Positions 1 to 12,949 of a DNA stretch of 64,000 nt are shown here, piece after piece. The notes under the pieces are model-generated. The model was not told the DNA's origin, made no database searches, and saw nothing but the letters and a program-made list of their open reading frames with translations. The stretch comes from Chromobotia macracanthus (Eukaryota; Chordata; Actinopteri; Cypriniformes; Botiidae): NCBI GenBank assembly GCA_036877525.1, contig JAZGTH010000067.1:5584501-5648500 (forward strand), given 5' to 3'. A program made the translations under genes and the position numbers. Every line of letters begins with the position of its first letter. Position 1 is the stretch's first letter.

Positions 1-1121
1 ATCCTGCCCTCAAAGCAGATATCTAAAAACTAGTTTAAATTCCCCCATTTACATGCAAACTTGCTTTTAAAGATAAAATTGCAGTTCGGCAACAATGTCT
101 CAAAACTAATCAATCCCTCCTTCCTCTTTTGGGCCAACAGGCCAGTAAAGTGTGTTTAATTTTGTGCAAACATCGTAACAGCAGATTGGCTGAGGGACGT
201 CATAATGGAAGGAACAAACCACCTGTATATAAATGAATAGGAGTATATGTAGTGTTTGTATTTCCACCTTAAATCTAAATAAAGAGCCAATCACCTTTTA
301 TTTACCCCTGAACAAGCATGCACTTTAGCTGGACCGGCCTGGAGAAAACAGCCTTTTGTGTTCTTTGAGCTAAATTCATGATACTATTATTGTCAGAAAT
401 GTGTTCATGATTTGAAATATGTTGTTGGAATGTTATTGCAAGAGTTTAGGAGATTTCTGTCTTTGCCTGTTCAAGTGGATAGGATTTTCTGCACAGTTCA
501 AAGTGAATTTATTTCTATCTGGGGAGGAGGAATCTAAGCTGTTGCAGCTGCGTAAACCAACATGGAAACCATTAGACAGCTGCTTTGATTCAGCTTTTAC
601 TGAGGAAAAGTTCATTAGTCCTCATATTCATACACAGTAAAAGAGAGTAATAGAGAGAGTCATGAATATTCACTTCTTTTTAGTTTGCTAACCATATTTA
701 AATACCATGGTATTTACAGTATATGGTGCTGTGATGTACTTTAAAGAATACTTTTTTTTATGAACACTGCCATGATGGTAATTTATAGTACATAGTACAC
801 TGAAGTAACAGTAATATTATGGGCATATACCATGGTATTCTTTAAGGTACATTACAATAATATCTGTATACCATAGTAATGTTCTTTTTGTCTATCACAA
901 CAGAACTTTTGGACAAGATCCTACCAGTCACATACTGTAATAAGTAGAGTAATGTATAGTCAGACGGACTCCCTTACGTACTACATGCATCGATATTTTA
1001 TATTCTTACACAAAAAGCTTTAATGTAAACTGCAGGCAGCATTATAAATCTGTGACTCTAATTTTGTCTTAGTCTGGGGATGTGTGGCAAGCAAATAACA
1101 GATTTTTCTTTCTCTCTGTAG
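1..1121 (+). other. shank3: Intron of the SHANK gene, upstream of the first visible exon
   Basis: This is AT-rich non-coding sequence ending in a pyrimidine-rich acceptor tract and AG at 1120-1121. The upstream exon with the preceding ankyrin repeats is outside the window. Positions about 700-890 hold a small palindromic repeat with recurring ACCATGGTA motifs, listed separately. The open frame at 419-640 has no recognisable similarity and no good splice sites, so I do not treat it as coding. Confidence 0.75.
700..890. repeat. Palindromic MITE-like repeat with ACCATGGTAT motifs
   Basis: The motif ACCATGGTAT occurs near both ends (about 706 and 829), and a third, degenerate version (ATACCATAGTA) follows at about 868. 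Between them are short inverted segments around GTACTTTAAAG and CTTTAAGGTAC. I recognise this arrangement as typical of short non-autonomous DNA transposons in fish. No coding capacity is visible and the family name is not assigned. Confidence 0.45.
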
Positions 1122-1188
1122 GTGGCTATAATAGCTGGAAATTTTGACCTTGCAGAAATTATTAAGACTCACAAAGCATCAGATGTTG
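1122..1188 (+). CDS. shank3: SHANK3 exon (window exon 1): end of the ankyrin-repeat region
   Basis: This 67-nt exon is bounded by tctctctgtAG at 1120-1121 and GTAAGC at 1189. It encodes VAIIAGNFDLAEIIKTHK followed by ASDV. This matches the conserved end of the SHANK ankyrin region, where human SHANK3 (from memory) reads VAVIAGNFELAEIIKTHK. The reading frame enters in phase 0 and leaves after one base of a codon, which joins the next exon as V-P-F-R-E. SHANK ankyrin repeats bind partners such as alpha-fodrin and Sharpin and fold against the N-terminal SPN domain. Most of the repeats lie upstream of this window. The exon continues 5' through an intron, so this is not a gene start. Confidence 0.93.
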
Positions 1189-3368
1189 GTAAGCGCCTCG
1201 TATACTGTACCTCCAGCGTTACATGCTGCTTTCTGATTCAATCCCTCGTGTTAATGAATTCCCACAATAGCAGAACACAACAGCCACTGAAAATGAGGGT
1301 GGTCGTTTATGTGTATGTGCTTGTGAGTTTATGACGTTTGGGGCATATGAGAGTCACTCATCACTCCTTGCGCTTGGTTTGACGCTATGGCTGGTTCTGG
1401 CGGGGAATAGCATCCAGTTGTCGGGCTACTGTAATGGATCGTACCCATTAGCACCGAGTGCCATTGTCATGGCGACGGATCGGGGTTAATCCCAAAGGCT
1501 CAGCAGGTGTTGGGAGTTTGATTTCAGCCAATGGGAGTGCAGCCGCAGGCTCCGATATCTCATCAGAGTGGTGTGACCTCGATGAAAGATGGAGTGCTCA
1601 CACACAATCAGAACCAGCTGTAGAACACATCATTTATGGGACGAGAGCTTGTATTTTGTCATTAATTCTTAAGCTTTCACATTTTTTCTTTAGTCAGTAT
1701 GTGTGTCCATTTTTCTGTCTCCCTCTCTCCTTTCATTTCCTTTCCATCAGTCATGGAGAGGGAGAAAAAGTGAGCAAATGGGTGCAATGTGGGATTGGAC
1801 AGTTGGCCTTTTCACTCTGAATGGAAGAGCAGAAGATTTAAACAGGCAGAGAGAACCCCAGTATTTACACTGACCAAACAAACGGCCTGTCTTAAGTGGC
1901 ATATATTTGATTTCTTTTTCTCTCAGGGTTAGTTGAAACTCTTTTTGGTGAGATTTCCTCGAAGTAAGAGGAATTTAAGTAATATATAGATAGAAAGTAG
2001 AGCAAATGTTGATCGTTGTTGACATGATTGTTCAAAACCCAGCTAACAGGGAATATTCGAAGAATATTGGCTAACATTCTGTAGAAATTCTCTCAGTTAT
2101 TAGAAAACATTCTTGCTGTAACAATTTTTTTTTACGTTATATATATCAAAAATGTTATTCTTAAGTAGTTAGTGGAGCATTTTAAAAGCGTTACAAAATT
2201 AAAAATGTTTTGAATAACATTCTTATAACATTAGTACAACTGGGCATTTTGAACATTCCTAAAACTTTCAAAATATAATTTTTCACGTTTTTGTTACTTA
2301 TTGGAAACATAATGGAAATGTTCATACTACCTAAAATTACATCCTGGGAACACAGATGTGCCCTCCTAGTCCAACATTTAAGGAAAATAAGATCATTCTA
2401 CTGAACATATCAAAAGAAGTTATTCTGTTTGTGTCTTGATACATTGTTGAAAGCTGACACGAGATGTGAAAAACTGTTATGCCTATTATTATTTTTGCTG
2501 TTTAATGAGTAACTAGCAGTTGTCTGTTAACTATAGCCTCGAGGATGTTGAGTAGTTTGTTCTTGTTTTCACTCCCTGGTGTGATTGGCTGAGAGCTGTT
2601 AATATCTGATCAGGTGACAGCTGAATGTTCAGAACAGCGGTTTGATCAATACTTCATTTACATTAGAGATTAGAGAGAATCGGCTATGAGACTGACACCT
2701 CGCCATATGTCAGAATGACAGCGCTCTTTTTATCTGCCTGTCTCTCTCTCATTAAATATGGTTGTTATTGAGTCATATAAACTCTGTTAACCCTGGTATG
2801 CTTGGCAGTATGCATTTTAAACTGCATTTAGGCTTTGAAACAGTGATTGTAGAGAGTAATATCTGCATCCAGAGAGGTGAGATATTGCCATCTAGTGTTG
2901 ATGGTCTGTACAAATTGCTTTCCAGTACTGGAGGACAACTTGGCCTCATATGAAAATATAATAATAGATAATAATAGAGTTTGTTCTGCTCTAGTTATTC
3001 ATTTAAAGCCAATTAAAAATTGGACTTCTGTGGTATTTAGTCAACACAGAACAAAATGCTCTCGCTGAGTGATTTAACAGAGAACTTTGATAGTGGTGTA
3101 CAGAAACAGAGCATCTATTTAAAAAGGCGTCTCAAGCAAATGACCAGCGTTTCTGCAGTCAGCAGTGTGTTTTGGTAATGAATTATAGATGAGGTGCTTT
3201 GTAATTCAAGTACATCTTTTGTTTACCTCTGAGAATGCCCAATGAGATTTCAGTACCCTTTCAGTACCCTTCATTTACAAATTATGCTAATTTACCTGAC
3301 ACTTTGTCATGTATGGCCCTCTTGTTCAGTGTACCCTTTTGTTGACACCTGCCTTTCCTTTTTTTTAG
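1189..3368 (+). other. shank3: Intron 1 of the visible SHANK3 gene
   Basis: This is 2.2 kb of non-coding sequence between GTAAGC and ttttttAG. It contains one nearly full-length CCCAGCTAAC-type MITE (2038-2348, listed separately). Nothing else stands out. The open frame at 1458-1820 shows no recognisable protein similarity. Confidence 0.85.
2038..2348 (+). mobile_element. MITE-like element, CCCAGCTAAC family (copy A)
   Basis: It starts with CCCAGCTAACAGGGAATATT and ends with a degenerate form of the family's right end (ACCTAAAATTACATCCTGGG). The typical right end, seen in other copies of this window, is ACCTAAAATTGTTAGCTGGG, the reverse complement of the left terminus over about 11 bases. 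It is about 310 bp long, AT-rich and has no open frame, so it is non-autonomous. At least seven more full or partial copies lie in this gene. Confidence 0.7.
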
Positions 3369-3699
3369 TGCCTTTCAGGGAAACGCCCTCCTACACCAAT
3401 CGCCGGCGCGTGACTGGAGGCGAGACTCTGACATCATCACGCTTGCTGCCTCGCTCTGCCTCTGACAACAATCTGAACAACGTGTCTGATGTCGGACACA
3501 CCCATTCCCCCGTGCCATCTCTGAGGAGCCTTCCACCCCTGGCGCACTCACTTGAGGCGCCAGCTGATGGCAGCCTGCATAGCACGGCTAGCTCTCTCTC
3601 CTCACACTCTCGCTCGCCCTCTCTCCAGCGTGTCAGTGAGGATCATGCGGTACGCAGACATGCGGCCTTCACACGCTCCCACAGTCGTGGACGCCTCAG
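3369..3699 (+). CDS. shank3: SHANK3 exon (window exon 2): linker between ankyrin repeats and SH3
   Basis: This 331-nt exon runs from the acceptor ttttttAG (3367-3368) to the donor GTGAGC (3700). With one base from the previous exon it begins VPFRETPSY, the conserved SHANK block after the ankyrin repeats. A basic NRRR stretch and the conserved PRSASDNNL phospho-site-like motif follow, then a long Ser/His/Arg-rich stretch containing SLRSLPP and RSPSLQRVSEDH. Human SHANK3 has the related blocks VPFRETPSY, QRSASDINL and SLRSLP (from memory). The exon ends after two bases of an Arg codon (AG), which is completed by the G at 13400 in the next exon. The segment has no fold I can recognise and is likely a flexible linker. 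Confidence 0.92.
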
Positions 3700-4198
3700 G
3701 TGAGCATCCCAAACGTACACATCCCTAGTGTCATGTCCACACAAAGAAACTTATGCAAATTTCCACAGAACTGGAAATTGTTATTCATAATGTTTTAGTC
3801 CCGCCCCCTGTGTTTGTTTCCCACCCCCATCCTGCTCCTGAAGGGCCATTGTCCTGCAGAGTTTAGCTGGACTGGACAAACCTTGATTAGAAAATATGTT
3901 GCCTTATTTTTAATGCATTCATCTAGCTGTTAGAACTTTCAGTACTTTTTCCTCACAGATCCCAAATCAGTTAAGAACTGTGGAAGAAGTCAGCAGATTG
4001 CGCCTATTAACAGATTCTTCATTTAACTGTCTAATGATCAATGATTACTAAAATTTGTTATGTTATGTTTTAGTATTTATGTATTAGTACCAGAGCAGAG
4101 GTATAAAAAAGAAAGAGCATTGATAGTTTAGTGTTTTTAGTCAGTGATAGTCAGTGTTTTTAATTATGGTAATATCATGGTCCTGTTTAATTACCAAA

Positions 4199-4488
4199 TT
4201 CATTACATTCTCAGTCAAAGTTATTAAAAATGTTCTTGCAGTATTTTTTGATGTTATATATCATATAAGTAGCTAATGGAACTTTTTGAAAAAGTAACAG
4301 ATTTAAAAAAAGTTTTAATATTGTCCTCACAACCAAGCAATAACATTAAAAGAATGTCTAAAAAAACCTTTAAAAAGAAACTAAACGTATTAAAAGTCTC
4401 AAAAGAACTTTTAAAATAACATTTTAACATTTGTTACATAATGGAAACGTTAGGGGAATGGTTTTACAAACTAAAATTGTTAGCTGGG
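4199..4488 (+). mobile_element. MITE-like element, CCCAGCTAAC family (copy B, left end degraded)
   Basis: The body and right end match the family: a GTTATATATCATATAAGTAG-type centre, then ACATAATGGAAACGTTAGGG, then AAATTGTTAGCTGGGA at the right terminus. The CCCAGCTAACAGGG left end is not visible, so this copy is truncated or diverged at its left side. Confidence 0.6.
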
Positions 4489-6889
4489 ATACCATTATGT
4501 ATGTGGTTTGCGTCTGTTATTAATCAGTGCACAGCAAGGACATGATGTATAATGAGTTATCACAACCACTTACTTATGGCCACTAAATCAGGTCATTTAG
4601 ATTCCCCTGTGTTCACCACCTCTATAATTTACCACATGTTTGTAGAGTAACATTTGATCAATGTTTGCTGCTTTTAAATTGCAATTGTTACATGTTTAAT
4701 ATACGTTCAGATTAGGAGCTCTCTTGTCCTCCAGAGTCACAGAGCGCAGCCTACAGGAGTGGACTGTCTGGAACTCAAACAGCCCTTATTGGATTTCTCT
4801 GCGATGTTGCTGTGATTCTCATATTGTGTATGTTTCGCAAGGAGAAGATTGACAGGTTTTAAGAGATAGCTAGACACAGCACTTTATAATCATGTGTCTC
4901 TCCCAAATACTCACAGAGAAAACATCAAATTCATGTAGTTTCATATGACATTCAATCTTATAGTGTTGCCTCCCATGTAAATAACGTTTTGAATTATAGA
5001 GGAGGTTTGTGGGTAGTGGGTGTTTTGTGTGTGTTACAGCAGTTATTTAGATTACGCTGGAGACACAGAAGAAGCTGTTAATAACTGTGCTGTCTTTTAG
5101 AGCAGGTGCAATTTTTCTGCCGTCTGAAACGCTCATCTGAAATGGACTGACGCGTACTTATTATTCGCCGCGCAAAATAGCACCAAACGGCTTATGATTG
5201 ATTCCAGTAGAGACATTATGTTAGCATGATAGCAAAGCATATAAGTACATAGCTTAGCAGAGATATTGAGTAAAATTGTTCGGTTTATTTAGACTGAACT
5301 ATTTTTTTTAGATTACTTGATATCCAGAATGACGTAATCTTAGAACATGGTACTTAACTGGTCGGTTGTGACCCAAAAAGGTCATACTGGGTCATGGGAA
5401 AAAATTTTCCCATCATTTTTTGGCATCAAAAGCAGGATTTAAAAAAATATGACCAAGACTATAATAAATACAGGATATATTTGGGTTTGGATACATTTGG
5501 GTACAGTTTATGTGCAATGTAAAATCTGGGTCAGGAAGCAAAACCATTTGAGCATCGCTGTCTTAGAAGGCAGCGTAATTACAAAACGTTTTGTGTCGGA
5601 AGTACACTTGTGGTGCCTAAAATGACATCTGCGTGGGCAACTTACTAGGTTATGGGATCAAATAACCATGTTATTTGTCATTAAAACTTTTAGTAACCAC
5701 TCAGGAATCATTCTGCAGTGTTATAGCTAAGTGAAAGGATGGCGATCTTCTGCAGAGGAAAAAGAGCGTCTTTGTTCACAGATTTGGAAACAGGACTCTA
5801 GCTATTATAACCAGCAGGTATAGTGTTCTTCAACTTGTAAACAACACTTTAGGGTCTGTCCCGCTCTCTCTCTGTGTTGTGGTCCTGAGGAGCGGTTGCT
5901 GTGTTCTGTCCTAGTTTTCCATCTGTCTGTACTTCCTGACATCTTGGACCCCTAATAATCAGAAACACCGACACCTGTGTCAGTTTGTGTGTATAGCCGT
6001 GTGTTTGTGTTAAATCCACAGAATTTGATGACACAAACAGGAATTAAGCCAAAGCTTCTGTCCTTGGGGTCAGTTCTTCAGTATAAGGTATCTTACTCTC
6101 TCTCTCTCTGGTCATTGCCTTGTTCTGACTGTGTCCACCTGTCACTCCCTGGGGTTACAGTGGTGACCAGGAGAGTATGTAATTAGTGCTGTAGTTGTGT
6201 GGTCAGTTCTGGCCACCCACTTCCTGTTCGGGGTCAGATGTGAGGTCGTGATACATTGTTTCGAACATTCTCCAAATGGCATCAGCGAACACAGGTCACT
6301 GGGGACTCAGAAAGCAACAGCAGAAAAAAAAACAGTGTCAAAGGGCAAACATGAGTGTTAATGGCTCATAGGGTCAGATACCGATCGTCACTGGTGTTGA
6401 ATCGACTCGTTGCTTGTTCAGCACAACAGTCTTAGTAACGAGTGGGAACAGTGGGCAGAAGTCGATGGAAATTGGTTTCCTTTCAATTCATGAGTTGAAA
6501 TTTGAATTTTACTGGAATTTGGACATTTGTCTACAGCATTAAAAAGTTTCTACTTAAAAATTGCACTTCTTGCAATTATATGACTTTCTTTGCATTGAAG
6601 TTACTTGAAATCTATTTCCTTTAATTTAGTTATTTAAATTGAAATGTATTTTTCTGCCTCAGTTTAAATTCAATTTAAATTAAACTGCAATTTAAAAGAC
6701 ATTCTGAACTAAATACTGAATGGTGCACCACTGTGATGTGATGGGTACATACATAGCAGTCACAGTTTGTTTCTAGGGACACAGAGTTTATAGCAGTTGA
6801 CAGGATAAATTAAAAACAGGAAAACAACTCCTAACCCCCTCTGTCTCTGTACTCTATTTCAGACACTTAAATGGTCAACTCTTACCTCC

Positions 6890-7367
6890 CACCCCTCTCT
6901 CTCTCTGGCCCCTGTGCCTGTCCTCTCTCTCTCTGGCCCATGTGTCTGTCCTCTCTCTCTATCTGGTCCCTGTGTCTGTCCTCTCTCTGTCTTTCTCTCT
7001 CTCTCTTTCTCTCACTGGTCCTTGTGTCTGTCCCTCTCTTTCTCTCTGGCCCCTGTGTCTGTCCTCTCTCTCTATCTGGTCCCTGTGTCTGTCCTCTCTC
7101 TCTGTCTGGTCCCTGTGTCTGTCCTCTCTCTGTCTTTCTCTCTCTCTCTTTCTCTCACTGGTCCTTGTGTCTGTCCTCTCTCTCTCTTTCTCTCTGGCCC
7201 CTGTGTCTGTCCTCTCTCTCTATCTGGTCCCTGTGTCTGTCCTCTCTCTCTGTCTGGTCCCTGTGTCTGTCCTCTCTCTGTCTTTCTCTCTCTCTCTTTC
7301 TCTCATTGGTCCTTGTGTCTGTCCTCTCTCTCTCTTTCTCTCTTTTTCTCACTGGTCCCTGTGTCTG

Positions 7368-7406
<39 letters not shown>

Positions 7407-7410
7407 ATAC
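6890..7410 (+). repeat. C/T-rich minisatellite with higher-order structure
   Basis: Units of about 25-30 bp built on CTGGTCCCTGTGTCTGTCC and CTCTCTCT are tandemly repeated. A longer block containing GTCTTTCTCTCTCTCTCTTT and CACTGGTCCTTGTGTCTG recurs with starts near 6991, 7134 and 7282. That gives a higher-order period of about 143-148 bp. Several frames stay open through the repeat (the largest 212 codons) only because of the repetitive composition. I do not call them genes. Confidence 0.9.
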
Positions 7411-10019
7411 TCACTCTGTACAAGAGCTTGTACCCCACACTCACACTTAAATTTTGTGAAATATGTCAGACATCAAAGTGATATTAATAAGATATGTTTA
7501 ATAAGATGAGAACATATAATAATGAAATATTGAAATAGTAAAATATTTATATTATCTAATATCTCTAACAAGAAATAATATTGAAGATTAGGGTGGCTCT
7601 ACACTTTACGTAGTCGTAAAGTAAGATACAGACCCAATGAAGTCTGTCTGAGAAGTTTGGAAATAATAAAGCAGTCTGTAAGATTGTTGTTTTGAATTTT
7701 ATTTTATTGGTGAAGACATGCACAATACACTTTTCTACTCCGCTCTGAGGGATCTCTTTAATTTGCTAATGATATTGAGACCTGACAACAACCATGGAGT
7801 TCTCGGCTGTTAATTTGGCCTTTTCATCCTTGTAAACAGAAAGACAATCTGATAAAGTGCTGAATATCTGTTGCAGTGTTTCTATTGAGTTATGCACAGG
7901 AACAATGAAGAGTGAGTTTACCATCTTGTGAAACTGATCAGAGAAAATGTTATTATATATGTGTTAAAGTAGGCCCACATGAGTGAAGGCTCCAGAAAGC
8001 TCATCATTTATCATTAACGTGTCTTCTAGTCAAGAGACTAAAATGTAGACCTTACCTATTTCTGTTTCATTACTTTCCCGGTTTATGAGCTCTGTTTAGA
8101 GAGAGAAAGGGCTGGTGGTGGTGGTGGTGGGGGGTTGTGATTTATTGATAAAAAAGGGAATCCATTTTGTTTGTGCAGGGCAGGTAAATGAGATGTTACT
8201 CTAAAGCAGCTCTCTCTCTCTTAGTCTAAAGCTTTCTGTTATGGATTCCACCCTCAGGAAATCCAGACCTGCCACTCCCTTGACTCTTGTCCATAGAAAG
8301 GAGGGCAGGGATTGGTTGAGTCCAGCTGCTGATTTCCTATTGGCTGTTAGTAGGTTTAAGGGCTAGCGCTGAGGTCAACGTCATCCTCAATATTTTCATT
8401 GGTGTATTTCAGACCCTTTTATAGCCACACCTCAGCCATGGTCAGTCGCAGTCTAAGCTTGACTTGAGGGGCCATAGAACTGAATGCAATAAACAGTATT
8501 AAAGCTGCAGCTGGTTTTCAGCTACATATTCTCAAGCTTTTGTCAATGCTCCCTTCTGTACGCACTCTCATCCTTCTGTATCTCCTCATCTGATCTCTAA
8601 CCTTGTTTTGCTCCTCTTGCTTTGAATCTCACAAAACCTGTCAGTAACATGCCCGGGTCACATTTCACCCCAAGAGCAAAAAAGAGAAATGTTTTTACAC
8701 TGTTTTCTCTTACTGTAAGTCTTATTTTAATGCAACCCATTTTATATCCTATAATGTCCAGACATGTTACATTTTTGTATTTCCCAAATAAAAAATCTTG
8801 ATCCTGAAGGTTTTTCTCTATCGATAGAATTTATTATTTTACATTCTTTTGACTTTGGCAGTTTGACCTGCACAAGTTCTTGACGGGTTTCGAGAGATTC
8901 AGAATTATAGTTCATCCTCTGATAGAATAATCATAACCCATTGTAGTTCTCATAGCAAATTTTTCTGAAGGAATGAAAGGGAGCAAAGTAAGGTAAGAAC
9001 AGATAAAGACAGAGAGAAAGAAGTAATTTAGTAATTTAGTGTTGATTGCAGTGTCCCCAAAATTGCTAGGAGGACAGAATGACCCAGTAAACACACACAC
9101 ATTTGTGCTCACACTAACTTCTTACACTCAATTAACCCCTGAAAGGTACGAGAGAGAGAGATAAGACATAACTCATTTTATTCTTTCATCTTAGTCTGTC
9201 CACAGAGACCATTTTACCATGGTGCAATGCAAATAACCATTTGGATGATGATAACTGATTCCATTCCCTTATTCTCTTATTACAAGGCTTAAGGGGCTGT
9301 CTCTGTGGCGGTATTGACGGATCTCAATATCATGTTTTGTTTCTAACACATATCGTGGGATTTCCGAGGGTCATTTTTCTCCAGATAAACTTTCTCGTGT
9401 CATTGCTGTTGTCGGAAGTTTTCTTTAGCCGTCACGTTAAAACATTTCATCCGCTACAGCTGTAATTCTTCAGAGCTGTCTGAAGCTAAAAATAGAAAAA
9501 AGTCACATTAGGTGTATTTTATTAGTGACGTCACTGTTTCTTTATTGTGACCTTAGTAATACGGTGTGCTATAGTAAATAAGCTGTCACAGAAATGTCAG
9601 AATATATTTCCTATCACCTGTTCAAAACATCTCACCTGAAATACTCCAGTCTATAGTGTCTGCTGCTTACAACTTTCCCAGTTCTGATATATTTTTGTTT
9701 TTACTTGAATATTATTTGCCACAATATTAAGACAGAACGTTTCTGCTAACTTAGGCTGTGTATGTCATGCTCTGAGCATCACAGTTACATGAATCACACA
9801 CAGGGTCCAAAATTAATACTATGGCATTTAAATAAAACTGAGCAACTGGCTTGTTGGCTGGTAAATTAATTTGGATTAGCAACATGACATGGTTTAACCC
9901 ATTAATGCCCACATTTCTTAATGTCCAGATGTTCTCATTAATATGAGAATGGATTTGTAATCCAGCATATTTATATTATATATTTGGATAATTTGTTGTT
10001 TGGAAATATATTTAGATTT

Positions 10020-10290
10020 TTAAAGCTGCAATCTGTAACCATTTTGGGTTAAAAATGAACAAAAATCAGTTATTGAGTACATGACAGGTTCTTACCTTAC
10101 CCTGATTCACAACGGCAAACTTATAACAATGATTTACAAATTGAGCTGTCGGGTCCGATTTCCTGGAAAATGCAAGTTTGGCTTTTTTGACTTCAACATA
10201 CATTATGAAAAGTATGTGAAGAAACCTGCAATTTTATGTTTCAAACTGAGACGGCAGTTGAAAGGCAAAAGTTATAGATTGCAGCTTTAA
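10020..10290. mobile_element. MITE-like element with TTAAAGCTGCAATC inverted ends (copy 1)
   Basis: The left end reads TTAAAGCTGCAATCTGTAAC and the right end GTTATAGATTGCAGCTTTAA, its near-perfect reverse complement (about 18-20 bp). The interior is AT-rich. It contains ACCTGCAATTTTATGTTTCA, a block also present in copies at 55738-55919 and, in reverse, at 49949-50015. A small open frame (10081-10290) falls wholly inside and is not a gene. Confidence 0.75.
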
Positions 10291-10844
10291 ACTATATATT
10301 TTTTTTACATTAAATATGGTGACTTGTATGTCATATCTGTATTTATAGACTCCAACAGAATCTTATGTAAAGACTAAGATAAAAAGTTATCAGTTACTAT
10401 ATAGTAAGTCATCATTTTTAATGTGCATTTGTGAATTGCTTTTGAGTAGTTCTGAATGTCTTCTCATAGCAGCACAAGGACTCGCTCTCCATCTTTGGAT
10501 CAAGCCATCAGTCATTTCTCTCTAACTGCTATTACCCAGAAAGAGAGAGAGAAGGAACCCTCTGATTCATTGTTGACATTGGCACCTGGTGAATCAAGAC
10601 AGTTGCTTTCAATTTATCTCTCCATGATGGCAGTTGCCAGGGTTACCGAAGTATAGTTGGTGTCCAAGAGGATGCTCGTGAGAGGAGCTACAAAGACAGT
10701 ATATCACTTTGTCACACCCTTCAACAAGACACTAAGACACTGTATGCCATAGGGGGTTTAGTCTGGCCGATTGGAGGAAGATAGTCACTGTGTGTGTGTG
10801 CAAGTCAGTGTGTGAGGTTTAGGGGGTCATTCGTGTGTCAACAG

Positions 10845-11092
10845 TGTGTGTGGGGACCAAATGTCCGGTAATACCAGTAATGTATGACCTTGTGGAGTTA
10901 TATTTTAGGTCCCCATGAGAAAGGACGTGTATAAATACAGAAAATAATAAACAATAAATACTACTAATACATACTAATTACAGAAAGTTTTCTGTGATGG
11001 TTAGGTTTAGGGCTAGGGTTAGTGTATGGGGGTATAAAAACCATTACGTCTATAGAATGCCCCCATAAAATATAAAAACCCAGAGTGTGTGT
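10845..11092. repeat. GGGGACC/TTAGGG-containing dispersed repeat flanked by GT tracts (copy 1)
   Basis: It contains GTGTGGGGACCAAATGTCC, then AGGTCCCCATGAGAAAGG, AAAGTTTTCTGTGATGGTTA, a TTAGGG-like stretch, and CCCCCATAAAATATAAAAAC, with short GT runs on both sides. A closely related copy lies at 46195-46445 and an inverted one at 33055-33275. It is probably a mobile or amplified element that carries its microsatellite with it. The family name is not assigned. Confidence 0.55.
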
Positions 11093-12949
11093 GTTTCATG
11101 CTACACTGTGAAAATGGCTATTTAATGCATAGTTTGGTTAGAAGTTGTATTTTGAATATCTGGTCATTAAACAGTAGGTGTGACTTTTGTAAATCAGGTG
11201 TACTGTTTAGCGAGTCTATTTTACAAGTATTATATTTGTTTAGATTGGTCTAATTGTCACTGTTTTCTCTGAATCAGTATTGATCAGTCAAAGCCAAAAA
11301 AACTCAAAATAAATAGCACAGAACATCATCCCTCAGCTGTGCAGTTAATCCCAGCTTTCACGCACGTCATTGTATCATGATCACATCAAATATATTCAAA
11401 TTGAACATTTTGGGGTATCATAAGCGCGTTTAAGCATTTGAATGCATTGGCGTAATAGCTGCTTTCAAATCTGACACTTTGCAGCATTCTGCAGGTGCCC
11501 AAAATGTTTTGAGTAGTTAAGAAGCAGCCAATGTCCCTGTATCATTGCAAAGCATCTGATGTCTCTCATGTATGCGCAGTTAAACACAGTTCTCAGATCA
11601 GAGTGTGACATTACTGTCGACCACACACACTGAAGAGTCGTTTCTCGCTGCTTCAAATCTAACGCCTTACAAACGTGCTAAATGCAATGAGCACATGTCA
11701 GAGGCCGTGTATGTCTGTTGTTATGATGATTGATGTGTGTGTGATGTGTTTTACTGTGTGTATTACTGCAGAGCCTGGCGATGATTTTCTGTGCTGTTTA
11801 TTACAGGCTTGTGGTGGCTCAGACTGATCAATACTGAGTCGGAGGAAACCGTGACAACAGGACTCTCTTTCTCTCTCTCTTCACACAACCTCCGTCCATC
11901 ATTTTTTTTAATCTGATACTTTCTCTCCTCTGGCCTCTTTCATTTCATTCGTATCCATCCTTCTAGTCTTTATAGTCTTTCACATGTCTTATTTCCTGTG
12001 GTCTCTCCCTCCTTAAATCCATCTCTCTCTCTCTGTCTCTCGTTAGGCTGCGTTTATATTCTATAGTCCAGCTCTTTGCCGCTGCAGTAATTGGAAAGCC
12101 ATCATGGAGCTCCATGTATAGAGAGAGGGTTGAATGAAGAGAGTGTGTGCATGGACTGACTGGTGTTGATAGTAAATGTTCAGGAATTTCCTTCTTCATT
12201 CTCTGTGTTTGGACAATACAATTATTTGACAATGTGTTTAGTTGCACTAGCTTTCTATAATTAAAGGAATTATGCAATTATTATTCCACATTAAATTTCA
12301 ATTAACCTTTTCCGTAAGTCATATTAGTACAATGTTTAATGCGCCAAGCTAACTTATCTATCATAAGCCTAATGTGGAAGGAGGCGTGTTTGCTCATAAA
12401 CATGACATGCTTTGAACTTTATTTAAATATATTTATAGATTCACAGTGTGGGGTGATAGTGTCTGGTTAAACTGTATTGGTTTGACACATTTTTTGGACT
12501 GAAGTACTGTCCCCAAGTAATATTTGTCCCATAACATTTTAGGTGAATACCAGTACAGACAGAAATGAACAGCCCTGGAACACACAAAACTGTGTGGATT
12601 CTCATTTTGTTCCACACTGGACTGAAAACAGTAAATGCGAGTACGAGCTCTGCGGGATGTTACTGTTTTGGAGGACGTGTGTGTGTGTGAGTATGTGTGG
12701 AAAGAATGAGTGAATGGTACAAGCTTGAGATGAATGAGAGAGACAGAGAAACGGCCAATCTGCCTGCAGCTGCATTAACATTCAGAGGCTGTCTTACTGA
12801 CAGAGAGAGAGAGAGACAGAGAGAGAGCAGAAAGGGAGGGGGGACTCGAAGGGCAGAGAGCGAGACAGAGTGGGAGGGGCTGTTGATTACGGCACTAGGA
12901 GAATGTGTGTGTATGCGCGTCTATGGGTCTGGGGCTGTTTTAGGGGGGT

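Noticed and set aside
1458..1820. 120-codon open frame in intron 1
   Set aside because: There is no recognisable protein similarity and no splice sites in a compatible phase, and the composition is like the surrounding intron.
6871..7509. Three long overlapping open frames (178-212 codons) in the C/T-rich repeat
   Set aside because: They are low-complexity products of the minisatellite (SLSGPCVCPLS repeats). All three forward frames are open at once, and there is no coding context.
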